This document shows, piece after piece, positions 44,904 to 57,099 of a DNA stretch of 64,000 bases. Positions within the stretch are counted from its first letter, which is position 1. Each line of letters starts with the position of its first letter. The notes under the pieces are model-generated. The model searched no databases and was not told where the DNA came from. It worked only from the letters and a program-made list of their open reading frames with translations. The translations under genes were made by a program, and so were the position numbers. The stretch covers positions 372,001 to 436,000 of the forward strand of contig NJFT01000001.1 in assembly GCA_002221725.1 (NCBI GenBank), in the 5' to 3' direction. Source of the stretch: Scedosporium boydii. Taxonomy: Eukaryota; Ascomycota; Sordariomycetes; Microascales; Microascaceae.

Positions 44904-47900
44904 CCTTGAACCATGCCCTGGCCGGAGGTGTATTATCCACGAAGTTGGAAATGGGCGGGAGTGAGCTTCTTGGACTCTTCGTCCAAGACTTGATGCCTGG
45001 TGCGTGCTTCTGATAGAATTCGATATAGGAGCACGGGGTATGTTCTTGTGTTTTCTTTTCTTTTTTTCTTTTACACACCTTGAACACACAAACAGAGACA
45101 ATGGTGTCAGGCGTGGCACGGCTCGAACAGCACTCCGAGGAAGAAGGGTGAGAAGATGGATTGATACCCCCTTATGCCCGTTGGGGTTCTGGAGGGGATC
45201 ATAAACCCTAATAATACATAGTCGCAGCCTGTTTCAATCCAGTTCGCAGCGCGATGCCGCTATACGTGAGAACAATATCAAGAAAAAGCATTCATGGTGG
45301 TGTGGTTGGCGTAAAGCACTCTAGCTAGACTGGTCCCGTCGTTTTATTTTTTTCATTTTTTTCGGCATATAGGAGGGGGGTGTGTGAACTACGATCGAAT
45401 GAACAGCGCGTTAGATTAACAGGCCTAGTACTTAACATCAAGAACCCGATAGCGTCCCCCCGTGGGGACTCGGGTGGCTAAGTTTAATTTTGGAGGAGAT
45501 GGAGATAAACAGAGTGAGTGGGTTGCGAGTGGTGTCAGAAGGATGAAGGTGGCTCTTCCAAGCGGAGTCGGGTACTGTAGAATGATGGTCGGTGTCTCCG
45601 ACTGCTCACAAGGGAAGGGAATGGTGAAAGTTCAAGTGTGAGAGAAGATCTTTGTCTGTTCTTGCAGATAGCCGACTCCAGATGGAGCTCTCGTCTGCTG
45701 GGAAATAGTGTAGGTCGGGACGCCGGCTTCTTGAAATGAATGGTGACGGGCAAAACGAAAAGAAAAGGACAAGCAAGGATGAAGGAAAAGGCCCCCTCAC
45801 CACCATGTACTCACGGGAATGAAGCATAGAGAGAGCTGCAAGGGGGATGTGGCCCTAGATTGGAGTCGTTTTCACTGTGCCTAGCGGCCAAAGGGGTTCT
45901 TGGATTGTGCTTACGGCTGGCTCTACCAGTTGTATATGGTGTGCTCGAGGGAGAAGGAGAGGGAACATGCCCACCCTGTTGCAGAGTGGGCTGCGTTCGA
46001 GTTGACGATCCTACATCCCGTCTATGTACGTAAGTGAGGCGGCGAACATATGAACATAACATCTAGTAAATGCGCCTCAAGTGACACAAGTCGGTGGTAC
46101 GTGCAAGTTTAGTGTGTATAGACACATACAAACTAAATAATAAGTTGACGCCTCCTGATCTGTTCGCTCTTACACCCTCTCCCCTCCCTCGCAGCTCTCG
46201 AGAACTTCGCACAGACTTCGTTCCTGGGTCCAGAGTTCATACCACAGTTGTGGACACGCCTGATGTTGAAGGCGCAGATGAGCATCATGGGACCTTACCC
46301 TGGTTGGCTGTTCTCACCTCTGTCTTTTGTATCCATTAAGATATGAGAGTCGATACAGGTTACTGGGGATTTGGAAAGCCACCGCAGGTGACTTATCATA
46401 TCAAATGCACCGGAAAATTCAACGTGGAGGAACAGACCAAGACAGGACGGTGTGAGGATGCCTGTCATTTCGAAGGCGCGATGCGGCCAAGTGGGAAAAA
46501 ACGGGCTTCAGGTCTCATCTAGATGACATTCATAGATATATGATGAGACCTCGAGCCTCCGAACACAAGTCCCGGTCTAAGGGAGAGAAGGAAGCGTTGG
46601 GTTTTGTTAGAATTATGAAATTGAACTCGTGGATTATGTTGCGGGCACGCCTCCTCACAAGCGATGTATCTATGCAGAGGTGGTGAGATGGCCCCTCACA
46701 CGTAGGATTTTGATTGCAGTCCTTGACTGGGCTCGTCTGCCGTAGGAGCCGACTTATACTGGGTTATATCCCGAACGCGATCAAGAAGCCCGAAGTATCC
46801 ACTGCTGCATTAAAGTCAAGACAAGGTCAAACATTCCGTGTTCATACTTCAAGAATCGTAGACAGACCGGGAAGGGTAGTGACGATGCCAAGCCGGGATG
46901 GCACTTGCATGCTGGCGTCAAGCGACGGCGTTCTGTGGAGCAAGTGGTCGGGCGTGACCGGGAGGCGGCAGAGGATGGGGAGAAATACGAGCATTATCAA
47001 GAAGCGAGGTGGCAAAGGGCACAAAGGCCAACAGAAGCAAAGGAAAAAGCTAATCCCGAGACTTCGAAGATTAGAAGAGTATGACGGTTGAAAACAGCAC
47101 GAATCGCCGATCCCATCTGCCTTGTTGTCGAGAGGGAGAGAAATAAAAAGTGTTTCGATTTCGTCCAACAAGTTGACCCTTCGCTAGCTGTTTCAGCGTC
47201 TGTATGAAGACGCTTTCTATTAATGAAAAGGGTAGAGCCGCCAGTCAGGAGAACGAGTCTTGCTGTACACTACTGCTCGTACAGCTGTACGACCCACACC
47301 ACGACTCCCGAGGCCTACTTGGAGACCCAGAGCCTCTGCAGATCGAAATAGACCAGCCTAGTCTGCACTTCCCTTCGGCCTGCAACAAGCCATAATTGGG
47401 ATGAATTGTAACGAGAATTGCTTCTTCTTCTTCTTTGCTTCTTCGGCCTTGGCAGCATGACCGCCTCCTTCATGCATGTGGGGACATTTGCAATGAAAAA
47501 ACGAGGCGCTGGTTGGCTCGCCCGCTCCGGCTGTGCGTCGGTAAACGGCAAGGTGGTTCGAGAAAAAGGAAGGAAAATGGACGGAGCAAGACCAGAAAGA
47601 GCCAGGAATAGGAGCACACGGCTAGGGTCTCTGGGTGAATGATGGGGTGGCCGCCTCTAGGAGACCGGGCGCCGCAAGTATTTAGAATCATTGAGCAATG
47701 AAGAAAAACAAGTTGATGGAAGTAAACGGCGAAATGGAGGTAGTGATGAGTACTTATGGAATATATTAGAGGCATAGATAAGAATCATAGAGCTTGGTAA
47801 CACGGGCATCAAGTATCTTCGAGTGACAAGGCAACTGGTGAAATTCAAGGGGGGAAGGGACACGCGTTGGCCATGAACACTCATACAAAGCTCAACTTTT

Positions 47901-48841
47901 AGAGTATGAGAGGCGCGCAAAGTGTCTTGAAGGATCAGAATCGGATTGCGGGTTCAGGATCTTAACCAGGTGGTCATCCCCCTCTTCTCCTTTCCATCTG
48001 GCGGTGAACGGTGAGACGAGGGCGAAGGCTCTAGCCTCATGCTGTGTCCCAGGTAGGCTCACCCCAAGGGGTCCGAAGTGGCGATCATCGCTTACAGCCC
48101 AATGTATGTACCTCACCATCCTCGTCCATGACAGACCTGCAGAAAAAGGCCCCTCTTATATGGGATCGTACTAGCTCTGCTTGCCTCCATTCCTATCCCT
48201 TGACCGCCAAAGTTCGATTACTCGGTAGAACGGTGCATTAGCAGCAGCAGGATGAGCCGCGCTTGGTGACATGGCTTGCTCGGTCTGAAGGGTTGGGATG
48301 GCCGGGAAATATCGTAACCCCTGCTTCTGCAGGTACAAACTGTACCCTTTTGCGGAGCATGTACGAGTGTACACACGTCGGTGAGTTGTCCAATTTTAGT
48401 CATATTTGCTTCTTCTTTCGGCACTGGCTTGGGGCTGAATGACACAAGAGAGAGAGTGTGGGAGAGAAAAGTCCGATGCTCATGGTACATGCCGGAAGAG
48501 CCAAGAGCCGTAGTGGGTGTGCTAACACGGGTAGCAAGCAGCAGGTAGGTAGGGCAGATTTCGTCGCAAAGCGGCTGCAGCTTTCTGCATGTCTGTTCTA
48601 CCTGTGGCTTTCCACCTAGAGACGCTACGATCATCAAGATGGTCTGTGCCGGTGCGAAGAGTGTGGGAGTTTTGCTGCCAAGGTTCCTTGTGATCAAGTT
48701 CAAGTGTGGAGATAGGATTGATAGGATTGCGGGACCCCAGACTCCAACCAAGAGCAAAGCTTTGAACCTCATTCATGTCAAACCTCCTTCTAAGATTACA
48801 GTGTTCTGCAAGCTCTGATGTCTTTCGTTCCAGATGGCTCA
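44904..48841. other. Large intergenic region (bZIP upstream)
   Basis: These 3.9 kb contain no gene I can support. They hold a 10-bp inverted repeat at 46510-46551, a CTT-repeat run at 47421-47436, and scattered short frames without motifs. The half nearest 44904 is presumably the bZIP promoter and leader; the half nearest 48841 is the pseudouridine synthase 3' flank. Confidence 0.5.
46510..46551. repeat. Inverted repeat, 10-bp arms
   Basis: AGGTCTCATC at 46510-46519 and its exact reverse complement GATGAGACCT at 46542-46551 are separated by 22 bp. It lies in a gene-free region. No mobile-element feature is attached. Confidence 0.6.
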
Positions 48842-50566
48842 TCACACATCTATCGGCCCCGCAGCCTTGGCAGCGTTGATCAACGCGTCGAGGCCACCGA
48901 CTTCAGTCGGGCCCTCCACACCTTCAGGCGGCATGGCCCATTTAGGAAGAGGCGTGACATAGCCCCATGCGCCGTCGGCATCCTGGTACCTCAAGCTGTG
49001 AAGCCATAGCGATAGTTCCTGGTCGCCCGGATCAGTGTAGAGGGGTGCATTGCACGTCTCGCAAGTCTTGCCGGTCATTAGCTCGGCTCTCCTCTTATAG
49101 TACTCGTCCACCATCTCGTCGTGATAGGCCACGGCGTCCGCGGCTTCCTCCTTGCCCATACGCTCTAACCGACTGATTACATCCTCGTCCGCATGTTCGG
49201 TACCATCGGCATCGCCCGAGCCTAGGTTGAAGCCCCAGACCTTTTGGTTCGCATAAATGGGGTCGTTCTGGATTGGGTGGCCTAGGTACTGCAAATGCAC
49301 TCTGATTTGGTGGGTTCGTCCGGTGACTGGGAGACACCGCACGATCGAGTAACCCTTCTTACCTAGCCAAGGCTTTCCCTGGACGGGTGCCTGTTCTTCA
49401 CTGTTTGGCGTAGTTGCTGCTGCTGTGTCCTCCTGGGGCTTAGGAGCGGGGTTCTTCGTCGACTCCCGCGGCGGGTAATAGGCGAGGCGCTGAAAGACGG
49501 TTCTGGCCGATTTACCATTGGCCCGCACACGGTTCAGTCCCAGCTTGGGAGAGATTTGAAGAATAGGTTGATCACAGACAATCTCGCCGTCCGGGAATTC
49601 TCCAATGACGCGCGCAACGTACTCCTTCCTTACCGTCCGTCCGGCAATTTGCGCACGTAACTTCTCGGCAGCCTCCGGGTTTTTGGCGATAAACATGATG
49701 CCGCTAGTAAGCCTATCTAGCCTGTGACACGGATGAGGTATGAAACCAGGTCCGCGCTCATCTTTGAGAATCTCCAAAACGCTGTTATAGCCGTATCGAC
49801 CAGCCGGGTGGACAGGGATTCCGGCGGGCTTGACGATGACTAACATCCCATCGTCTTCATGCAGCACCCTGACGGGCTCGCCGGAGACAGCGGGTTCGTG
49901 CCTATGAAGCGTATGCGTTACCAAGTCATTGTTGCGCATTACATAGTCCAGGCCAACGGCCGCTCCATTTACCATCACCGTCCCGTTGGCGATGGCACGC
50001 ACGTAGTACTCGGGGGGGCGGTCTCGAAACTCGGAGGTGTAGATCTCGACAAGCTTGCGACCGCGCCATCTCTCCTTGCAAAAGGTATTGTAAGTATAGA
50101 AGTACGGAGCGACTTTGCGCAGTCCATCCTCGAAGAAGTAGGGTCTCGGCCAAGGGTCGCAAGGAGTTATGAGGACGCTTGGGTTGTTTGGAAACTGAGG
50201 AGCATTCTTGACCTTGCGCTTCTTCGTCTTCGTCTTTGTCTTCGGGTTACCCACAGGCGGGGTTGCGGCAGTTGTGGGATCCTCAGCCGTCGGGAGTGTG
50301 GTCGTGGACTCGGTGGACTGCTCAGATGAGGCTAGACTGAGGGATGCAATAAGTGGCAGGGAGTCCGGCGCAAGATCGGTGCCGGAGTCGGCAGCGGGGG
50401 GGACTGTCGTCGCGATCGCCGCGGCGGCAGTCGGAATATCGGACATGGATTGTGTCGAGACTCTCAAGAGCGGAACTGAGGTTGGAACGGTTCGAACTGC
50501 AGGGTGCGATGGACGCCTCAGTAACGAAAGGAATGATTTAAAAAGAGGTCTAGAGAAGGGCGTCAT
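48842..50566 (-). CDS. RluA-family tRNA pseudouridine synthase (Pus9/Rib2-Pus8 type), intronless
   Basis: This enzyme isomerises uridine to pseudouridine, in this subfamily at tRNA position 32. The single exon encodes 574 residues. The catalytic Asp284 lies in HPCHRLDRLTSG, the RluA motif; downstream are RKEYVARVIGEFP, the motif III-like RCLPVTGRTHQIRVHLQYLGHPIQND, and a C-terminal CETCNAP extension typical of the Pus8/Pus9 group. An S4-like region (YVRAIANGTVMVNGAAV) precedes the catalytic domain. The N terminus (residues 1-40) is rich in Arg, Ser and Leu and lacks acidic residues, like a mitochondrial presequence; a second Met at residue 41 (codon at 50444-50446) opens MSDIP. This suggests cytosolic and mitochondrial forms from one gene. 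Between the domains is a Ser/Thr-rich and Lys-rich linker. Confidence 0.9.
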   Translation of the reverse strand: MTPFSRPLFKSFLSLLRRPSHPAVRTVPTSVPLLRVSTQSMSDIPTAAAAIATTVPPAADSGTDLAPDSLPLIASLSLASSEQSTESTTTLPTAEDPTTAATPPVGNPKTKTKTKKRKVKNAPQFPNNPSVLITPCDPWPRPYFFEDGLRKVAPYFYTYNTFCKERWRGRKLVEIYTSEFRDRPPEYYVRAIANGTVMVNGAAVGLDYVMRNNDLVTHTLHRHEPAVSGEPVRVLHEDDGMLVIVKPAGIPVHPAGRYGYNSVLEILKDERGPGFIPHPCHRLDRLTSGIMFIAKNPEAAEKLRAQIAGRTVRKEYVARVIGEFPDGEIVCDQPILQISPKLGLNRVRANGKSARTVFQRLAYYPPRESTKNPAPKPQEDTAAATTPNSEEQAPVQGKPWLGKKGYSIVRCLPVTGRTHQIRVHLQYLGHPIQNDPIYANQKVWGFNLGSGDADGTEHADEDVISRLERMGKEEAADAVAYHDEMVDEYYKRRAELMTGKTCETCNAPLYTDPGDQELSLWLHSLRYQDADGAWGYVTPLPKWAMPPEGVEGPTEVGGLDALINAAKAAGPIDV

Positions 50567-52240
50567 GCATGGAGAGATGCGGGGGCGAGCGGAGGCGGGA
50601 GGGGAAAGGCGGACGAGGAACAGTGTGGTGCAGATGAAGATATGTGGGCGGGTGTGGTTGATGTGTGTCGTCGAGTCAGAAAGAAAATTGTGCCACTAAA
50701 GAAAACTTCTTGGCGGGAGGATGCTCGATGAGGCAGGCGGTGAGTAACGGTAAATTCCGATTAGTGGTTCTTAACGCCCAGTAATATCAATAAGTATTAC
50801 GTCCCTTTGTATCCCCAAGACTACCTCTGCTCAACCCGTGCCTTTGCTCAAATAACCTAATTTTGACGCCCGAATTCAGTGACAGCACCAAGGCCGGGTG
50901 AGACTGAGGCTTTTCGAGTCGTCATGGCAGTTGTGGGCAAGGGCTGTTTTACTTGGAATATAACTTGAGGAAGAGATTCCACATCAATATGATGTTGCGG
51001 TTGCATACATACATTCGGTGTTTTGACCGTTTCCAGTCTCCGACATGGCGAGCATTAACGTCAACGCTCCATCTGGGCCTACCGGACTGAGACCGTGAGA
51101 CTCTCACCCCAATCTTGCCCACGTGCCAGAAATGCCGGCTTCGAAGTTGCTCGCTACTAAAGCAGACCCGTGGAATTTACTTTTGCCATTCTTGAGTTCC
51201 AGGTTTATATCCGACCTCAAGTCATTTACTCTGGGCGGCTCTGGGGTCATGGAGACGAGTTTGAGGCGCGGTCGGATGCCATAAGACGTTGCAGGACTTA
51301 AATGCTTCAAGTTGGCTGGCTCAAGATCATGAACGTCAATGGTGTTAATTCGATTTGATGTCTGAAGTAATCAACGGTCCTTCATATCCTTCATATACGG
51401 GGATACGGCAAGAGCTCCCAACCAAGTAGCTCAAGTGGAAAGACCACGACCAGTGTCCAAGTGGTCATTGGAGCGCTCAGAAGGTTAGAAAATTGCAATT
51501 TTCGTAGTTCGTGGCAAGCCGTCAGTGATTCGATCCCGAGAGTCCGCCGCGAGCAAGCTTTGTGTTTTTTTCTACTTTTTTCACTTCTTTTACCCTCACC
51601 ACAAAGGTTCGTGTTGCTAGATACAAGTTTTATACTTTTTTTATTGCTTTCTTTCCTTTATTATTATTTTTTTTTAAAAAAAAAAAATTTTCTTTACTGT
51701 TATGGTAGGGTAGATAAGGAGGGCTTTGGAGGAGGTGTTTGGTGGAAGCAGCACGAGGAGGCAGAGATATTGACGAGATCTTCTTGTAGGTTATGTCTAT
51801 TATTCCTTCGGCAGTGCCTCGTCTAGGAAAAAGGAGAAAATCCCTAATCATAGTCACCATATCTATTTGGAGCTCAAACATACATTCCAAGCAAGTCATG
51901 CTACCGGGAAAAGAGCATCCCGGGCAGTACGCCTTAATGGTTGCATTTCAACGAACCACCACAACACAGAGGGCTGTTGTTAGAACGGCCTCGATAGCGA
52001 ACGGGAAAGAAGGGAAAGGCAACCCGAATTAAATGATCATCGGATATATTCACATTGATATTTTCCATGCTTTATTCCCAAGATCAGCGTCGTGATATTG
52101 GGCGATGAAGACCCAGGCTGAAGTACTCATCAAGCTCTTGCATATAAGCGCGCCTTCACATGGCTCCCAACCAATCGGCCCAAAACCGACCCACCTGCGC
52201 CGGAAACAGCCCCAAACCCTATGCGTAAATTTCAAATCCT
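50567..52240. other. Intergenic region (pseudouridine synthase upstream / GST 3' flank)
   Basis: No gene is supported. A tract of T followed by A at about 51666-51690 forms an extended A/T palindrome. A tRNA A-box-like string TAGCTCAAGTGG lies at 51436-51447 and a weak B-box-like TGATTCGATCC near 51522, but no cloverleaf forms. Confidence 0.5.
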
Positions 52241-53196
52241 CTACTTGCTCTGAGCTCTAAGCTTCGCGATCCTGTTCTTCGTGTTTTCAGCGATAGTGTC
52301 GACGTCGTAAATCCCATTAACACTGGGGTGGGCAGAAACAACTTGAGCCCACTTGTAGAAGTTGGGCGCCTTTTCGGGAAGGCTGGCGACGTAGCTCTTG
52401 GGAAGAACACCCTTTTCCGGGAGCGTGAGGGCCCGGATAACAAAGGAGCCAGTGAGAACCTAGAAGAGATAGAAGAAGAGCCGGTTAGTTCCCATCTCCG
52501 AGCCAGTATCCGCTGCCGAGGATGAGAGAGGACAGGAAAACGAAAACAAAAAGACAAAAAAACTCACCTCAGCAAGGGTCAATTTCTCGCTCCCACCAAA
52601 GAACGGCTTCGCATCACTCAAAAGCGGCTCCAACTCCTTGCTAGCAATCTCAGCAAATTGTGCCCCCAATCCCTCCGCCTCCTCCTCCGACGCCGAGTAG
52701 CTCTTAATAATAAGCGGGAAGGCCTTGGTGAAAAAGGTATCGACGAAGAAATTGATCCTGGCCCTGCGCAGGGCACCGCCTTCTGCGTTGGAGACGGGGA
52801 GGAGATGCGACGGGTGCGCGTCGGCGAGGAATTGCGAGACGATGGCCGACTCGGTGATGATTTCGCCGTTGTAGGAGATGGAGGGGACGAGGCCGCGGGG
52901 GTTGATCTTGAGGTATTCGGGGGTGCGGGGGACGCTTAGGTCGATGATTTCTTCTTCGAAGGGGAGGTTGAGCTCGGCGAGGGCGATATGCGCTCGGTGG
53001 GCCCCTGTTGGCAAAGAAGAGTTCGGTGTTAGTTGGCTGAACAGTCTATAGAAGAGGGAGGGTTGGATTGATATGGGAGTGGACGGGGCCATCGTGTTAT
53101 TTGGAGAGGAATACAGGGGATTGAGGGGTTTGTTAGCTTCTGTTACGTACAAGGGCAGTTGTGGTTGGTGTAGAGGATAATCTTGGGAGACGCCAT
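52241..53196 (-). CDS. Glutathione S-transferase with CPW active-site motif, 3 exons
   Basis: Exons are 53151-53196, 52568-53004 and 52241-52459, giving 233 residues. The thioredoxin-fold N-terminal domain begins MASPKIILYTNHNCPWAHR; the Cys of CPW at residue 14 is the likely catalytic residue, as in omega-like and related fungal GSTs. The glutathione-site block ITESAIVSQFLAD follows, preceded by GLVPSISYNGE with the cis-Pro. The all-helical C-terminal domain runs from about residue 95 (ARINFFVDTFF) to the end (IAKLRAQSK). The first intron splits the Trp codon of CPW. The function could be detoxification or reduction of glutathionyl adducts; omega-like enzymes favour the latter. No pathway neighbour is evident. 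Confidence 0.9.
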
Positions 53197-56100
53197 GTTG
53201 GGAGATGAGTGGGATGTAGTAGCTAATTGGGGAAAAGAAGCTCAGATCGGTCGAGACAAGAGGGTCGATATAGCATCTACGTGGGCTAGAGAAGCTATGA
53301 AAAGTAGTTCACTAGTTGACGGTGGTTAAGAGTATCGAAGATTCGAGGTGCTTGGGGTGATCCACGCCTTCATATACTCGACCCTAGGAAGCCATTGCGA
53401 TAGCACGCAAGTGAAGGCGGAGTGCCGCAAGGTCGGGATCCATAGTAAAGCCAAGTATTCACCCCCCATCGATACCTTTAGCAATATGGAAAGCAAATGT
53501 CGCCATTAGACTGGTGTAGACGTGGAACATTGAATTGCTGCTCAAGGTCCACAAGATGTCTTCCACACACACAACTTTTGCCCCGCGTCATTGGTCCAGT
53601 TGCTCCCGAACCAGTTCGCTATCTACTATGAAGTAAGTGTGAGAACCTGCTTGATTGTGCACCCCGCATCTCTTGCCGTCCCCCCAAGTCGCGTGTGTGG
53701 TGGGAAAGCACGAAATAAGTCGGCAGCTACGGCCCCGATCTTCTTTGCATTTGTCAACTCGGGGAAGCTGCATTCCGCATTTGTCAGCCCCGCAGTAAAC
53801 TCAAAATTAAACTCGGTCATTGCAAGTTCAAGTTGGTACAGTTGTACAATTGTCGTTAGATTCGGGTGGAATTCCGATGCAGTTCCGTTGATCATTCCAT
53901 GACTAATTCTCTAGTGGAGGGTACAATTGCAGCTTCCCTTTGCTCCACATACTTCGTATGGTGCTGCCCTCCAACTTCAACTCTGGGCTGTTCCTCAATG
54001 CTGTGACTGCAACGGCTGGATCCTTCTTGTTATCTCTCAGGACTGTTCGATTCGGTACAACTTAGAATCCTGCTTATGACGTCCCAGTCCGAGCCGTGTT
54101 GAACAAACCTCCCAAAGCTCCCCCTGCTGGCGACTCAGCTCTTCCGGGGCGCCCGTACTCGATCATCTCGGAGCAACCCAACCCTGACTTGTTAGACAAC
54201 TCCAGGAACGAGATCAAACTCATTTTATTTTATACAAATCCTTGTGTCTATGTACCCTGGGTTCTTGATAGAACCATCGCATACAACTGACAAGTTCAGC
54301 CAGTGGGGTTTCCGGCTTGTCATGCCGGGGATCCTCGATTTTTTGGGTCGTGCTTCATTGCACTCAAAGAGTTGAGAAACCTCAAGGGCAATATCAAGTC
54401 TAGTTTCTTTGAATCTTCACTTACCACTCCCAGCATTCATGCTTCTCCAGATGGCCGAGTCCTAATAAGAGCTAAGGCGTCAGAAATATGTCGCATTTAG
54501 AATCGTATGAGTCTCTTGGAGAAGCGAATATGTAAACTGCGCTCTCACCCAAATGAAGGCAGCAGTTTTAGGGATACTGCGTAGAATCCGGTCGATCAAG
54601 CACTCCTCGAAGAGGCTATCCAACTATCAAGGAATACAAACAGCCCGAATACGGAAAGGAAAGGTCCAATGGCCTCCAAAGACTAGGCAAGCTCAGCCTC
54701 TCTAGGCATCGGCACTCAGCGGGAGGCAAGAAGCAGAGCCAACCAGGATATTCCTTCGATTTGCTCCGTTAAGAAGTGAACCGCTAGGAGCGATAGAAAT
54801 CCTGTGCCCGGGCGGTCGAGGAAGGCAACTCCCGCGCACCTTCCCCGTATCATCGCAACTTGACAGGTTGCTGACTTAACCTTATATACCCCCCCAGAGC
54901 CAAATCTTCCAGCCGAGCGAGCATGGCAGTGCATTACCTGTGGCAGTGGCCTCCGCAGGTCGCTCAATGGTTAGAAACCAACCCACTTCCGGGGGAGCTT
55001 CGTAACTCTCGAAGGTTCGATCCCGATAAGGACCCTAGAGGTGATCGTTTTGCTATTTTTTTCCCCACTCTCTACACTGTCAAACACAAGCCCCTTCCCA
55101 TTTCATTTCCGTCAACCGTGTCAGTCATCTTTGCTTTGATATTTCCCAGAGTTTGGCTGTCAGGACATGTTATCACTACGATTTGAGGACCGGCTTCGAC
55201 AACGTCCTGCCTCGATCCAGCGATAGGTCGTCATTCACAACTTTAAGGGAGAAATGATGTATGAGCTTGCTGTGGTGCGTAGTATTATGTGTCCAAAGCC
55301 GTTTCCGGGAGCTTTTGCCTCTCGACAGGATGGCTCATTGGTCCTGAGCGTCCTCGGGAGTTCCCGAAGACTGACTGTCCATTCTTCAGCGACACACATA
55401 ATACTAAACTTACACGACTGACCGGGGTAGCCTCCGCCTGCCGTACCACGGGGAACCACGTGCTCTGTCTACTCTTCTTTTAAGTTCATCTTGGAGTCGG
55501 CCTGGGGAATTTGAGAGGTTTTCGCCGAATCCAGTGGATGATTGATTGACTCTTCCTGGAAACACCAAGGCAATATGGCCCAGGTTAAATGCTAAGGCAA
55601 GCGAAGGTGGAAGACGAGGGGAAAACGATCGCTTCGATAATAGAATTAATCCTTTCATTTATCGAATTGCTTCCTCATAGGAGAAGGTCAAATAATTTTG
55701 TGATCCTGACTCTGGGCATCGGTCATACCAGGTCTCTCTCATCACCCCAAGGCCGTTCCCCGGAACTCGATGTGTCCGATATGCAAGTGTAAGCTCAGGA
55801 ATGTGATAAATATGTGACCGGCTTCCTAGCTAATCACGAAGCTGCGGCGCGGAATATTACCCGGCCGCGGAGAGACCTCTTCAACTCATCATAAGACTAC
55901 AAGCACTTTGCAGATCGGAATCGAGGAGCAAGCGTCCCGATGTTTTGGGCCGATTCGACAACTCTCATCATGGAATCAGCTTCTTTCTAGATCGTACGTT
56001 GATAACCTCGCTCAGCTTGGAGAATTGTTTCTTCCAGCTCGGTACCTAGATCAGCCATACTGATGTCCGTGTCGATGTCACGGAAAAGTAGAAGGCCGCG

Positions 56101-57099
56101 TTTGGGAGTAGATGGGGTACAGGAGGTGGACTGGTTGTACCCGCCTCGCCGGCGATCCGCCCCAGCCCTAAGACTGCATCGGATTTGCACAGTTTTGTTT
56201 CAAGATGAGCAGCCACCTCCCGCTCTCCTTCCCCTCCAGCCAAAACCTGCATCGCGCTTACCTTGAGGTCCAACTTGGGCCATTCTCACGACTCGCCTTT
56301 GATCTTTGATGTGGATGGATGATTTCTTCTCAATTCCTTTTTTTGCTAGCCTCAAAATTTTGACTGTATTGCACCGTCGACCCACAAATGCAGACCCGAT
56401 TGGATTCGCGGAGCCCTGTTGCGACAAGACGTCCGGGCTCCGGTCTGGACTGGCCCCGCTCACCGCTCTCGGATCTGCTTCCTTCCAGCCCCAGTCAGTG
56501 CGGCACGGCAGTGTCAGATTCCGAAGCCATTGATCAATGATGGTGCTAGGCTTCTGCAGGGATATCCAAGCCATGGCTCTCCCGCCTTCCAAGGTTATTG
56601 CCATTAAAACCTGTAGTCAATAGCCTATAATACAACTTTCTGCCCGAGATGTCACCATCCATGTCATCAAATCCTACCTCAAACATTTCTTATTCTTATT
56701 TCCTGGCACGACGCGCATCTACTAGCGCTCATTCTCCCTGAGGGCCAAGGTGACACCATCGCAACCATCCTTCGGAATTCAGACGAACCGTAGGGCACAG
56801 CAGGCCTGTGCAGATGCAATCAATATTTCGCTAAAAGGAAGCGAGGAGAAAGGAGAGTGAGAAAGGGAGAGAGTCTCCTCGCCAATATTCCTGCTTACTC
56901 TCTTAATATATAATCGGTCGACCGTTCTTCACAGCCACCATTCATGATGGAGAAAGGCGCCGTGCTAGCTGCCCCTGCTGTCAGCAGACGAAGACGACAT
57001 CCACACCGAGTGAACCGCAACAGGTCTCTTCCATCCCTCCTCTTGAAAGTCGAAGACCGAGTAGAGCCCGTCGTCAGGACCTACCATACTTCTCCAGCT
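53197..57099. other. Large intergenic region (GST upstream / FAD oxidase upstream)
   Basis: These 3.9 kb separate divergently transcribed genes. No gene is supported. A tRNA-like string with A-box TCGCTCAATGG (54960-54970) and B-box GGTTCGATCCC (55014-55024) is present but does not fold. A TATATAA box at 56907-56913 belongs to the oxidase promoter. A minus-strand frame at 53626-53895 encodes 89 residues with a protein-like composition but no recognised motif. Confidence 0.5.
56907..56913 (+). promoter_or_regulatory. TATA box of the FAD oxidase gene
   Basis: TATATAA lies 31 bp before an in-frame ATG at 56944 and 187 bp before the ATG at 57100. A start of transcription about 30 bp downstream would leave almost no leader for the first ATG, which favours the start at 57100 and its signal peptide. 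Confidence 0.5.

Noticed and set aside
51436..51540. A-box-like TAGCTCAAGTGG with a weak B-box 86 nt downstream
   Set aside because: The T-stem does not pair and no acceptor stem exists, so this is not a tRNA gene; the boxes may be chance matches.
53626..53895. 89-codon minus-strand frame with protein-like composition
   Set aside because: No family recognised, no clear start context and no continuation by splicing; kept only as a remark in the gap entry.
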